Positions 26,290-34,959 of a stretch of DNA of 64,000 nucleotides are shown in pieces. The stretch's first letter is position 1. Each line of letters begins with the position of its first letter. Under the pieces are notes generated by a model. The model did not search any database, was not told the DNA's origin, and saw only the letters and a list, made by a program, of their open reading frames with translations. The stretch is from the NCBI GenBank assembly GCA_942491415.1, contig CALOAD010000014.1, positions 372,001 to 436,000 on the forward strand. Direction: 5' to 3'. A program made the translations under genes and the position numbers. The DNA comes from CALOAD01 sp942491415. Its GTDB lineage: Bacteria; Cyanobacteriota; Vampirovibrionia; Gastranaerophilales; CALOAD01.

Positions 26290-27675
26290 TTATTCTGATG
26301 AAGTCTCGTCTTTAATAATTTTAATTTCTTTTATAATACCTTGTTTAACTTCTATAGAATCAACGCCAAGCCTTTCAAGCACCTTCATTCCTATGCATTC
26401 TTTTTCTTGAGTAATCCCAAGCAAAAGATGCTCTGATTCGATTCTTTGACAATTATATTTTTTTGCATTAGACCAAGCCGTCTCCAACAATTTTTTGGCA
26501 CGCCTGGTGTAATTTATCTCTTTATCTTTATAATCATTGCCATAACCGATTATTTTTTCAACTTCTTTACGAGCATCTTTAATTGTAACACCCAGCTCAT
26601 TTAATACTCGAGCTCCAATACCTGCAGATTCACCCATTATACCGAGTAATACAAGCTCTGTGCCTACAGCATTATGCCCCAAACGCCTTGCTTCCTCTTT
26701 TGCAATATTCAAAATAGTTAAAGCGGTTGGTCTTTGCTTTTCAATAGGCTTTAACAACCGACTGTATAAAGTATCCGTATTAATACCAAAATCATTTAAT
26801 ACTTGATAAGCAAGACCGCTTTTTTCTTTTAAAATAGCCAAAAGAATATGATCTGCAGTGATTGTAGCCGAACCAAGCTCTTTAGCCATTTCAGATGCCA
26901 AATTTAAAATCATCAAAGATTTTGGTGTAAATAAATGCTCATGATTTATATATTCAGAAGCTCTCGACGGTATATGAGAAAGCTTTTCGTTAAATTTTTC
27001 TGCGTTTATACCCTCTTCATCAAGGATATTAATTATTTCAGAATCTTTATTTTCTAAAATCGCTTGAACCATCTGCTCCGTACCTAAAGCTTCATAATTT
27101 GTTTCTGAAAGTTTAGCAAGAGCCACCTTGAAAACATCAGATAAATCTCCATCCTTTGTATTTAAAGGAATTGAACAGTATTTCGAACAAGACTTATAAT
27201 GTTTTGAAATTCCTTCAGGATGAATAACTCGCTTATCTCTTCTTTCTGCAAGTTTCTTTATTGTCGTTTCAATTCGAACAAGGTCAATTTCAAATTCTTT
27301 TATAATTTTTACTGCTGAAGAATTTTTATCCTCAATTAAAGACAAAAACAAATATTCAGGCGAAATATAATTTGCTCCAAGCAGCCTTGCTTTATCCCAG
27401 GCTAAAGTAAGTATTTTCTTAATTTCATTACTAAAGGGAATAACTTCAGGAAGTTGAGCGACACTAAGACTGGAAAGATTTTCAGAAATAGCTTTTCTCA
27501 AATCGCTTTGTTTTAGTCCTGCTGAACGAAGAAATTTTGCCGAAATAGCTGTTTCCAAGCTAAGAATACCCAACAAAAGATGCTCAGGCTTAACTTCTTT
27601 GTGATTTAAATTTCTTGCCTCTTCCTGCGCTTTGGTAACAGTTTTTATGGCTTTTTCGGTAAAACGCTCAAACAA
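26290..27675 (-). CDS. Stand-alone protein made of three Clp-N domains, no AAA+ module
   Basis: This protein of 461 residues repeats the Clp N-terminal (ClpC/ClpA adaptor-binding) fold three times, seen as six helical half-repeats. Half-repeats start near FTEKAIKTVTKAQEEARNL (4), IPFSNEIKKILTLAWDKAR (80), FKVALAKLSETNYEAL (180), FTPKSLMILNLASEMAKEL (250), RPTALTILNIAKEEARRLG (325) and NYTRRAKKLLETAWSNAKK (395). Each is followed by an 'EHLLLGI' or 'EYLFLSL' element. There is no Walker A, so it is not a Clp ATPase. The start is TTG with AGGA seven bases upstream. Clp-N domains bind adaptors and substrates of ClpC; this protein may be an adaptor, a substrate receptor or a decoy. That role is inference. 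Confidence 0.82.
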   Translation of the reverse strand: MFERFTEKAIKTVTKAQEEARNLNHKEVKPEHLLLGILSLETAISAKFLRSAGLKQSDLRKAISENLSSLSVAQLPEVIPFSNEIKKILTLAWDKARLLGANYISPEYLFLSLIEDKNSSAVKIIKEFEIDLVRIETTIKKLAERRDKRVIHPEGISKHYKSCSKYCSIPLNTKDGDLSDVFKVALAKLSETNYEALGTEQMVQAILENKDSEIINILDEEGINAEKFNEKLSHIPSRASEYINHEHLFTPKSLMILNLASEMAKELGSATITADHILLAILKEKSGLAYQVLNDFGINTDTLYSRLLKPIEKQRPTALTILNIAKEEARRLGHNAVGTELVLLGIMGESAGIGARVLNELGVTIKDARKEVEKIIGYGNDYKDKEINYTRRAKKLLETAWSNAKKYNCQRIESEHLLLGITQEKECIGMKVLERLGVDSIEVKQGIIKEIKIIKDETSSE

Positions 27676-27745
27676 TATTTTTTCCTTTTAAATTAAAACA
27701 ACTCAAACATTATAACTATGAGCAATATCAAAAATCAATAGACCT

Positions 27746-29068
27746 TTAACCAAGAATTCTTTTTATTGCTTCAGCTGAACCCTTGATAATTTCTGCCTTG
27801 TTAATTGTTTTCAAGTTCTTATCTTCTACAACCAATTGACCATCAATTAAAACCGTTTCGACATTGCTGCTATTTGAAGAATAAACTATTTTTGTCGGAA
27901 TATCTACTTGATGAGAATTCCAACAATGAAAATCATTTTCAAGATTCATTATTATAAGATCAGCTTTTTTGCCTTCCTCTATGCTTCCTGTTTCTTGTTC
28001 GATACCCAATGTTTTTGCCCCTTCAATAGTAGCAAGCTCTATATATTTATGAGCATCTAAACATCCCGGTTGATTTATCACATTTTGCATTATAGCCGTT
28101 GTTTTAACTTCTTGAAGCATATCAAGATTATTATTACAAGGAGCTCCATCGGCACCAATCGACACACAAATATCATTATCCAAAAGCCTTGGAAGATTAC
28201 ACATGCCGGAACCGAGCTTAAAATTAGAAGAAGGACAATGTAAAGCCTTAACATTATTTTCACGCATAAGCTTCAAATCATTATCATTAAGCCAAACACA
28301 ATGGGCGGCTAAAAATCTTTCATTTAATAAGTCATACTTATCAAAATATTCAAACTCCCTAGCTCCTTTAAGTTCAAAAACTTCCTCACCTTCAGTCTCA
28401 TTTTCATAAGCGTGAGTATGCACTAAAATATCATATTGGTTGGAAAGCTTTCCCACTTCTTTAAACAAATCATCAGTACAAGAAAGAATAAACCTGGGAG
28501 CAAAAGCATATCTAATTCTACCATCTGCAACGCCATCCCATTTTTGATAAAGTTCCATGCTCTCTTTTATTGAATTATCGGTAGTTTCAAGAATAGCATC
28601 AGGAACACCAATACCTGAATCCATCATCGCTTTACCCGCAAACGCTCTCATTCCTGATTTTTCAATAGCTTCAAAAATCTTATTCTGATGATTAACACCA
28701 CCCATATCAAGAATAGTGGTAGTTCCGCCTAATAACATCTCACCTAAACCTAACATTGCTGAATTATAAGTTGAATTTTCATCATGTACAGCTTCAAAAG
28801 GCCAAATTCGCTCTCTTAACCATTCCATTAACTGTCTATCTTCTGCCATACCTCTAAAAAGAGTCTGACAAAGGTGAATATGTGTTTGAATAAACCCCGG
28901 CAAAACAACCTTGCCTGTAGCATCAATGATTTTATCTGCCGATTCTTCAATGTTTTTAGCAATCTTAGAGATTTTATTATCTTCAATTAATATATCAAAA
29001 GAACTCAATATCTCTTTTTTTTCATTAACCGTAACAATATCAGCATTTTTAATAAGAATTTTTTTCAT
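27746..29068 (-). CDS. Amidohydrolase of the S-adenosylhomocysteine/5'-deoxyadenosine deaminase type
   Basis: The 440-residue TIM-barrel metal-dependent deaminase shows VLPGFIQTHIHLCQTLFRG (HxH metal ligands, about 62-75), VHTHAYE and HCVWL (His ligands), HCPSSNFKLGSG, and the metal Asp in IGADGAPCNN. This is the TRZ/ATZ-MtaD group, which deaminates adenosine-like or triazine substrates; purine nucleoside salvage (SAH, MTA, 5'-deoxyadenosine) is the best-supported guess. The ATG at 29068 is preferred over a GTG two codons upstream, because the AGAGGTG site ends just before it. Terminal segment ADLIIMNLENDFHCW is the usual end of the small beta domain. Confidence 0.82.
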   Translation of the reverse strand: MKKILIKNADIVTVNEKKEILSSFDILIEDNKISKIAKNIEESADKIIDATGKVVLPGFIQTHIHLCQTLFRGMAEDRQLMEWLRERIWPFEAVHDENSTYNSAMLGLGEMLLGGTTTILDMGGVNHQNKIFEAIEKSGMRAFAGKAMMDSGIGVPDAILETTDNSIKESMELYQKWDGVADGRIRYAFAPRFILSCTDDLFKEVGKLSNQYDILVHTHAYENETEGEEVFELKGAREFEYFDKYDLLNERFLAAHCVWLNDNDLKLMRENNVKALHCPSSNFKLGSGMCNLPRLLDNDICVSIGADGAPCNNNLDMLQEVKTTAIMQNVINQPGCLDAHKYIELATIEGAKTLGIEQETGSIEEGKKADLIIMNLENDFHCWNSHQVDIPTKIVYSSNSSNVETVLIDGQLVVEDKNLKTINKAEIIKGSAEAIKRILG

Positions 29069-29182
29069 ACCCACCTCTGTTAATTAAAACTATTTTTCGA
29101 AAGGATGCCAAAAGTAATTATACTGCGAGCAAAAAAAAATAAAAAGCATTTCGCATAATTATATTTCGTTTAAATAAATTAT

Positions 29183-29210
29183 TTGCATTTATCTAACAAA
29201 ATACTATACT
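29183..29210 (+). promoter_or_regulatory. Promoter-like pair before the GH57 gene
   Basis: TTGCAT (29183-29188) is separated by 16 bases from TATACT (29205-29210), about 40 bases before the gene start. The -10 matches five of six consensus bases; the -35 is weak. Confidence 0.4.
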
Positions 29211-29249
29211 ATAGCTGGTAGGTTTAGAATATTTTCTAGAAAGTAAGAT

Positions 29250-31493
29250 ATGGACAAAAAATTATCTGTGGCTTTTGTCTGGCACATGCACCAGCCTTCA
29301 TATAAAGATGATCAAACCGGTGATTATATAATGCCATGGGTAAGATTGCATTCGGTAAAAGATTACCTGGATATGCTTTTAATACTGGAACAATTTCCAA
29401 AAATAAAACAAACATTTAATCTTGTCCCTTTACTACTGGATCAACTCGAAGATTATGCACACAACGAAGCTCACGATCTTCACTCCAGAATTACTGTAAA
29501 ATCCGTTCACGACCTTACTGATGAAGAAAAAGCTTTTATAGTAGATCAATTTTTTGACGCAAACTTTGCAAACATAATAGAGCCAAACAAACACTATAAG
29601 ACTCTTTGCGAAAAGAAATTTCATAATATAAGCTTTTCAATTAATGACTACACTGATCAAGAATTTTCAGATGTTATGGCGTGGTTTAACCTTGCCTGGT
29701 TTGACCCTTACTGGATTGAAAATAATGATGAAATAAAGAAACTTATAAAAAAAGGAACAGGCTACACTCTTGAAGATCGAAAACGCATTATAGAGATCCA
29801 AAGGAATATAATGCGACAAATTATCCCTACCTATCGAAAATTTTTAGAGGAAGGTCGAATAGAAATATCCACAAGTCCTTACTATCATCCCGTTTTACCT
29901 TTATTAATGGACTTTGAATCTGCAAAAGAATCAATGCCCGATATTCATTTGCCCCATAACAAGTCAGAGCTTAAAGAAGATGCAAAAGAACAGCTTGTAA
30001 AAAGTTTAGATAAATTTGAAAATATTTTTGGTCAACGCCCCATAGGTATTTGGCCTTCTGAACAATGTCTAAGCAATGAAGTACTAGATTTAATGACAGA
30101 ATTAGACATCAAATGGACGATAACCGATGAAGGTATTTTATCCAACTCAATTCAAAAAGAGATTGTCCGTGACTTTAGAGGAATGATTCAAGATCCTTAC
30201 GATCTTTGCCAAACATATAGATATAATTCCTCTGAAAACAAAGGAATTAATATTTTATTTAGAGACTCTGTTCTCGCCAATCTTGTCGGTTTTGAATACG
30301 GAAACCACGACCCCATAATAGCCGCCAACGATTTATACGATCGAATAAAAACAATTCAAAGCAAATTACAAGCATCTCCTGATAATAATCATATTGTAAC
30401 TATTGCTTTAGATGGTGAAAACTGCTGGGAAAGCTACACAAAAGATGGAAGACCATTTCTTTTAGAACTTTATAAACTTTTATCAGAAGATGATTTTCTT
30501 GAGATCACAACAGTTAAAGACTATCTTAAAAAAGTAGAATATTCAAAAAAAATAGATAATATCGTCTCAGGCTCTTGGATTAATAGAAACTTTCAATTAT
30601 GGATGGGAGATTTTACAAAAAATCTTGCTTGGGAATATTTAAATCAAACAAAAAAAGACTTTAATGAATTTTCTCAAGAACCTAATTGTTCAGAAGCTAC
30701 AATAAAAGCAGCTCGTGAAGAAATTTATCTGGCAGAAGGTAGTGATTGGTTCTGGTGGTATGGAGAACCAAATGACTCGGGACACGATGACCTTTTTGAT
30801 GAACTCTTCAGAGGACATCTCAAAAAAATCTACGAATTATTCAACAAACCTATACCAAACTATCTTCAAGCGCCACTTGAAGTATTTATAGGTAAACCTT
30901 CAAGTGCACCCAACGGCTTCTTTACTCCGACTTTAAACGGACAAGACGATTCTGAAAAAGAATGGATAAACGCAGGTTGCATAGAAATGCCACACGGTCC
31001 TATGTTCAAATCCAACAAGCTTTTTGACCGTATTTTATTTGGAAACGACAGTGATAATCTTTATTTTAGATTCGATGTAAATGAATTTCACTTAGAAAAA
31101 TCTAAAAGCGAATTATACACAAATCAAATTTACATCTATTTTTATACCCCAATAACAGCAAGTCATTTTTCTTATATGAGGATAAAAAGCAAAGGGGAGC
31201 TGACAACTCGTGTTACAAAACACCCTTATTCTCATGAGCTTGAAATTCCTATTTGCCAGGGACAAATCTTATCACCTGTTCTATCTGAAGCTATGGAATC
31301 GTTTTTATGGAAAGTTAATTTAAACCATAATATCGGATACAAACACAGCTCCGCCTTGGAAATAGCAGTTCCCTTTGAAGACTTAGGAATTTCTACTGAC
31401 GAAGAGGTACATTTTGTATTTGCAATGACAAAATCAAATGTCCTACAAGAAATAGTCCCCCAAAATAAAGGGCTGGTTATATCAAGACCTTAA
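29250..31493 (+). CDS. Glycoside hydrolase family 57 glucanase
   Basis: This protein of 747 residues has an N-terminal GH57 barrel with motif 1 HMHQP (12-16), motif 3 GIWPSEQC carrying the nucleophile Glu271, and motif 4 IALDGENCWESY with the acid/base Asp388. WFNLAWFDP (145-153) is also characteristic. A C-terminal extension (from about 545) is beta-rich (LYFRFDVNEFHLEKS..., IAVPFEDLG) and may be a starch-binding or DUF1957/1926-like domain. GH57 enzymes act on alpha-glucans: amylase, 4-alpha-glucanotransferase or branching enzyme. No signal peptide is visible, so it probably works on internal glycogen. Exact activity cannot be told from sequence alone. It is followed after 71 bases by the pseudo-GGDEF gene. 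Confidence 0.88.
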   Translation: MDKKLSVAFVWHMHQPSYKDDQTGDYIMPWVRLHSVKDYLDMLLILEQFPKIKQTFNLVPLLLDQLEDYAHNEAHDLHSRITVKSVHDLTDEEKAFIVDQFFDANFANIIEPNKHYKTLCEKKFHNISFSINDYTDQEFSDVMAWFNLAWFDPYWIENNDEIKKLIKKGTGYTLEDRKRIIEIQRNIMRQIIPTYRKFLEEGRIEISTSPYYHPVLPLLMDFESAKESMPDIHLPHNKSELKEDAKEQLVKSLDKFENIFGQRPIGIWPSEQCLSNEVLDLMTELDIKWTITDEGILSNSIQKEIVRDFRGMIQDPYDLCQTYRYNSSENKGINILFRDSVLANLVGFEYGNHDPIIAANDLYDRIKTIQSKLQASPDNNHIVTIALDGENCWESYTKDGRPFLLELYKLLSEDDFLEITTVKDYLKKVEYSKKIDNIVSGSWINRNFQLWMGDFTKNLAWEYLNQTKKDFNEFSQEPNCSEATIKAAREEIYLAEGSDWFWWYGEPNDSGHDDLFDELFRGHLKKIYELFNKPIPNYLQAPLEVFIGKPSSAPNGFFTPTLNGQDDSEKEWINAGCIEMPHGPMFKSNKLFDRILFGNDSDNLYFRFDVNEFHLEKSKSELYTNQIYIYFYTPITASHFSYMRIKSKGELTTRVTKHPYSHELEIPICQGQILSPVLSEAMESFLWKVNLNHNIGYKHSSALEIAVPFEDLGISTDEEVHFVFAMTKSNVLQEIVPQNKGLVISRP

Positions 31494-31564
31494 CAAAAAA
31501 TTTGAACTTATAACGTCTTGGTTGTAATATAAAATAAAAGATTCGCAAAAACTGGAGTATTACG

Positions 31565-32824
31565 ATGGGAACAGCAAATAGCCTATTGCTAATAGGTGAA
31601 AATAAAGAAACTATACTTAACTTTAGATCCAAATTAATGCTTTTAAGAGACGTTGATTCAATTACCGAATCTTCTATTGATATGGCTATTTCTAACTGTA
31701 GAAAGTACATTCCCGATGCAGTAATAATTTTTGATCAAAAAAAAGATGAAAGACTCTTTGAAATATGCAAAACTATAAGACAAGATTCTATTTTAAAAAA
31801 TATTCCGGTTATTTTTGTTTTAAACAATTTTGATGATGAATTTTTATTATCAGCCTTTGATGCAGGAATGAGCGATTATATAACGCTACCTTCTTCTGAC
31901 TCTAATGTTTTAATGAGAATAATCTGGAGCTTGCAAAATAGTGCAACTTCCAGAGAATTAGACAAAAAAAACTTGCTTCTTGCTGACTTAAAAGTCCTTG
32001 ATAAAGAAACCGGTGCCTATACTCCGGAATATACGGATCAGGTTTTTTCTAATGAAATAAACTCCGCACAAAAATATAAAAATTCGCTTTCTTTGATGGC
32101 AATAGCCGCCGATAAAATCTATCAAGAAAAAATCAATGATAGTTTTTTAGCCGAAACAATAAGAACAGCCCTTAGAACCAGTGACCTTTTAGGATCACCT
32201 GAATCAAAAATATTTTTTGTAATACTTCCTAAAACTGATAAAAATGGTGTACAAACAGTTTTTAAAAGGATTTCAAGCGCTGTTAGCGAAAATTTCACCA
32301 TCAGCGCAGGAGCTTGCGAACTGGAAGAAGGAATGACATTTGAAGACATTAGCAACAAGACTTTAAATGCGCTTTCTCAAGCTCTTGAAGAGGCAAATTC
32401 TTTAGTTATAGATGAAAAACCATTAATTAATAAACCATCTGATAGTTGGCTGGATAAAGTTCAAGACGAAAATAAGAATTATAAATTATTCAAACAAGCT
32501 TTTGCAAAAAAGACTCAAAATGTTATAAAACCAACATTTATCGAAGCTCAAAATTTATTTAGCCAAAAATATCAAGAGAATATTTCGGTCAATAGTAATA
32601 TAACGGAGAAAGAATGCTCTTTTTTCATTACTGATAATACAAACCAAAATCAAGCTTGCTTCAAAATAACTGATGCAGGTTTCTCAAAAGTGGTTCTTGA
32701 TCTTTTTTATATAAAAAACAAGATTCAATCGAACAAACACTCAAAAACAGACCTCTCAAACATTGATGAATCTTACTTATTAAAGATTTTGAATAATATA
32801 TCAAAAGAATTCGACACCTTTTAA
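31565..32824 (+). CDS. Degenerate receiver plus GGDEF-like (pseudo-diguanylate cyclase) protein
   Basis: The 419-residue protein starts with a receiver-like domain (about 5-125). It keeps an Asp at the phosphorylation position (Asp57, VIIFDQ) but has lost the acid pair (LLLIGENKE instead of a D-D pair). Residues about 150-295 follow the GGDEF fold (KETGAYTPEYTDQVFSNEI, LRTSDLLGSPESKIFFVILPKTD, FTISAGACELEEG). The G-G-D/E-E-F loop itself is replaced by SPESK, so cyclase activity is not expected. A third, unrecognised C-terminal region (about 320-419) follows. It may be a c-di-GMP- or nucleotide-sensing pseudoenzyme or a scaffold. The next three genes follow at 18, 17 and 14 bases, suggesting an operon. 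Confidence 0.78.
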   Translation: MGTANSLLLIGENKETILNFRSKLMLLRDVDSITESSIDMAISNCRKYIPDAVIIFDQKKDERLFEICKTIRQDSILKNIPVIFVLNNFDDEFLLSAFDAGMSDYITLPSSDSNVLMRIIWSLQNSATSRELDKKNLLLADLKVLDKETGAYTPEYTDQVFSNEINSAQKYKNSLSLMAIAADKIYQEKINDSFLAETIRTALRTSDLLGSPESKIFFVILPKTDKNGVQTVFKRISSAVSENFTISAGACELEEGMTFEDISNKTLNALSQALEEANSLVIDEKPLINKPSDSWLDKVQDENKNYKLFKQAFAKKTQNVIKPTFIEAQNLFSQKYQENISVNSNITEKECSFFITDNTNQNQACFKITDAGFSKVVLDLFYIKNKIQSNKHSKTDLSNIDESYLLKILNNISKEFDTF

Positions 32825-32842
32825 AAAATAAAGGATCAAAAA

Positions 32843-33574
32843 GTGCAACACCATGCAAAAAGTCGTTATGCAAGAAATATAGCTTTAGCCGACATCGGAA
32901 TTGAAGGTCAAAAACAACTAAACAAAGCTAAAATTATTGTAGCAGGTGCTGGTGGTCTAGGATCTGTCGTTCTGACAAATTTAACCTGCATTGGTATAGG
33001 CGAAATCGGCATAATCGATTGCGATAATATCGAAATAACAAACTTAAACAGACAATTTATTCACTCCTATTCAAAAATAGGACAAGAAAAAGTTTTATCT
33101 GCTAAAAAATGGATAACTGAATATAATCCTGAAACAACGGTAAATACCTATTCGCAAAGATTTGATGAAAACAACTACAAAAACATAATCAATCAATACG
33201 ATATTGTTATTGACTGTTTTGATTCATTCGAATCAAAACTAAACTTAAATAAAACTTGCTTCGAAACATCCAAAACGCTCATCCATGCCGGAGTCCAAGA
33301 AAATATAGGTCAATTAACAACAATAATACCTCAAAAAACTTGTTGCCTACAATGTTTTATTGATAGTCAAAACAAAACAGAAGTCCCAAAGGGTATATTA
33401 AGCCCTATAGTAAGCATTATAGGATCATTACAAGCCTCAGAGGCTGTAAAAATTATACTTAAAAAAGATAATATCCTTTTCAACAAACTTTTAAGCTACA
33501 ATATAGATAGTAACAGACAAGTACTGATTAATCTAAAGAAAAATTCGACTTGTCCTCTTTGTTCAAAGAGCTAA
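32843..33574 (+). CDS. MoeB/ThiF/HesA-family E1-like adenylyltransferase
   Basis: Enzymes of this family adenylate the C-terminal glycine of ubiquitin-like sulfur carriers (MoaD, ThiS) using ATP. The 243 residues show the entry RYARNIALADIG, the nucleotide loop VAGAGGLGS (about 36-44), IDCDNIEITNLNRQFIH, a zinc pair CLQC and CPLC (C-terminus), and the crossover stretch GILSPIVSIIGSLQASEAVKII. The start is GTG with AGGA ahead of it. No ThiS or MoaD gene lies next to it; the neighbours are a pseudo-GGDEF protein and a TIM-barrel isomerase, so the partner carrier is unknown. Length matches MoeB rather than longer ThiF-rhodanese fusions. Confidence 0.85.
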   Translation: MQHHAKSRYARNIALADIGIEGQKQLNKAKIIVAGAGGLGSVVLTNLTCIGIGEIGIIDCDNIEITNLNRQFIHSYSKIGQEKVLSAKKWITEYNPETTVNTYSQRFDENNYKNIINQYDIVIDCFDSFESKLNLNKTCFETSKTLIHAGVQENIGQLTTIIPQKTCCLQCFIDSQNKTEVPKGILSPIVSIIGSLQASEAVKIILKKDNILFNKLLSYNIDSNRQVLINLKKNSTCPLCSKS

Positions 33575-33591
33575 ACTGAAAGGATTCCGGA

Positions 33592-34371
33592 TTGAGCATC
33601 TATATCTCATCTTCATTATTCGACGATTTTAAAAAAGTTGTAGAACTGGCAACCGAGCTTAATACAAACATTGAAATAAGCAGATTCGGCAATATTACTA
33701 AAGTTGATCAAAACATAAACTCATTGATAGAGCACCATAAAAAATGCCTTAAAAATTTCAGTGGAAAGATCAGTTTTCATAGCTTTTTTCTTGATTTAAA
33801 CCCTTCTTCCCCGGATCCTCATATCAAAAAAGCAACTATACATAGATATAACCAGACTCTTGAGATTGCAAAGGCACTAAACGCTGATACAGTTGTCTTT
33901 CATAGCGGATATAACGGTCTTGTAAAGCATCCTTTATATGAAAAAATATTTGCAAAAGAACAGATAAACTTCTGGTCAGAATACATTAAAGAATTCGAGA
34001 AGTGCAATATAACAGCTGCACTCGAAAACACCTATGAAAACATTCCTGAAAAATTACTCAACACGGTAAATAGTGTTAATTCGAATCATCTAAAAATTTG
34101 TATCGACATAGGACATGTAAATATAAACTCCGAGAAAACTGTTGATAACTGGATTGAAGCGACAAAAGATAAACTTCACCATATGCATATACACAATAAT
34201 TTCGAAAAAGCTGACGATCACAACTCAATTCTTGATGGAACCATTAACCACGGCAAAATGGTTCAAAAACTAAAAGAATATAACTTAAAACCTAATATGG
34301 TAGCTGAAATTTTCAACAAAGATGCAACCCTTGAAACTGTTGAATATCTGCGAAAAAACTTTAATGCGTAA
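33592..34371 (+). CDS. TIM-barrel sugar-phosphate isomerase/epimerase (Xyl-isomerase-like)
   Basis: This protein of 259 residues has the AP-endonuclease-2/xylose-isomerase barrel. Metal-site-like residues appear in order: HSFFLDLNPSSPD, VVFHSGYNG, ALENTYE, CIDIGHVNI, HMHIHNNFEKADDHN and MVAEIFNK. The start is TTG with AAAGGA about nine bases ahead; no ATG fits. The family covers sugar epimerases, isomerases and related enzymes, so the substrate is open. It lies 17 bases downstream of the E1-like gene and 14 upstream of an isochorismatase-like gene; the cluster looks like one transcript. Confidence 0.8.
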   Translation: MSIYISSSLFDDFKKVVELATELNTNIEISRFGNITKVDQNINSLIEHHKKCLKNFSGKISFHSFFLDLNPSSPDPHIKKATIHRYNQTLEIAKALNADTVVFHSGYNGLVKHPLYEKIFAKEQINFWSEYIKEFEKCNITAALENTYENIPEKLLNTVNSVNSNHLKICIDIGHVNINSEKTVDNWIEATKDKLHHMHIHNNFEKADDHNSILDGTINHGKMVQKLKEYNLKPNMVAEIFNKDATLETVEYLRKNFNA

Positions 34372-34385
34372 AAGGAATTAAAAGA

Positions 34386-34943
34386 ATGCCAACCCTTCTA
34401 AACCCTGACGATTCACTTTTTTTGATCATTGATCTTCAAGAAAAGCTTATAAACTCCCAACCTAAAGGTGAAGAATTAGTAAAAAACGCCTGTAAAATAG
34501 CTCAAACTGCTACTATTTTAAATACCCCCGTGATTGTTACAGAACAATATCCTCAAGGTCTTGGCAACACACATAAAAACCTAAAAGAAAAACTTCCTGA
34601 AAATACTGTGTATTTTGAAAAAACAGCTTTTAGTTGCGTAAAAGAAAACGGATTTTTAGAACTTTTAAAAAGCTTCAAAAGAAAACAAATAATTATTTGC
34701 GGAATTGAAACCCATATTTGCGTACATCAAAGCATTAACGATCTTTTAATTTTAAATGAAGGTTTTGAGGTGCATTTACTACAAGATGTGGTCTCTTCAA
34801 GATCTGATTTTGAAAACAAATGCGGAATTGAGCGCATAAAATCTGACGGTGCTACTTTAACAACAGTTGAAACTGTTTTATTTGAACTGCTAAAAACAGC
34901 TAAAAACCCTGGTTTTAAATCAATTCAAGCATTGATCAAATAG
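34386..34943 (+). CDS. Isochorismatase/nicotinamidase-family cysteine hydrolase
   Basis: The 185 residues belong to the cysteine hydrolase superfamily. The catalytic Asp is in DSLFLIIDLQEKLINSQ (about residue 15), the Lys in FEKTAFSC (about 81), and the nucleophile Cys in IICGIETHICVHQS (about 114-118; cis-peptide-type bulge 'E-T-H-I-C'). It is typical of YcaC/PncA-like enzymes; the Q-X-X-L-x-N and 'TEQYPQGLG' segments resemble YcaC and isochorismatase-like hydrolases of unknown substrate. Last gene of the 31565-34943 run; it converges on the HD-GYP gene with a 16-base gap. Confidence 0.82.
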   Translation: MPTLLNPDDSLFLIIDLQEKLINSQPKGEELVKNACKIAQTATILNTPVIVTEQYPQGLGNTHKNLKEKLPENTVYFEKTAFSCVKENGFLELLKSFKRKQIIICGIETHICVHQSINDLLILNEGFEVHLLQDVVSSRSDFENKCGIERIKSDGATLTTVETVLFELLKTAKNPGFKSIQALIK

Positions 34944-34959
34944 CAAAAAACAATCAAAT

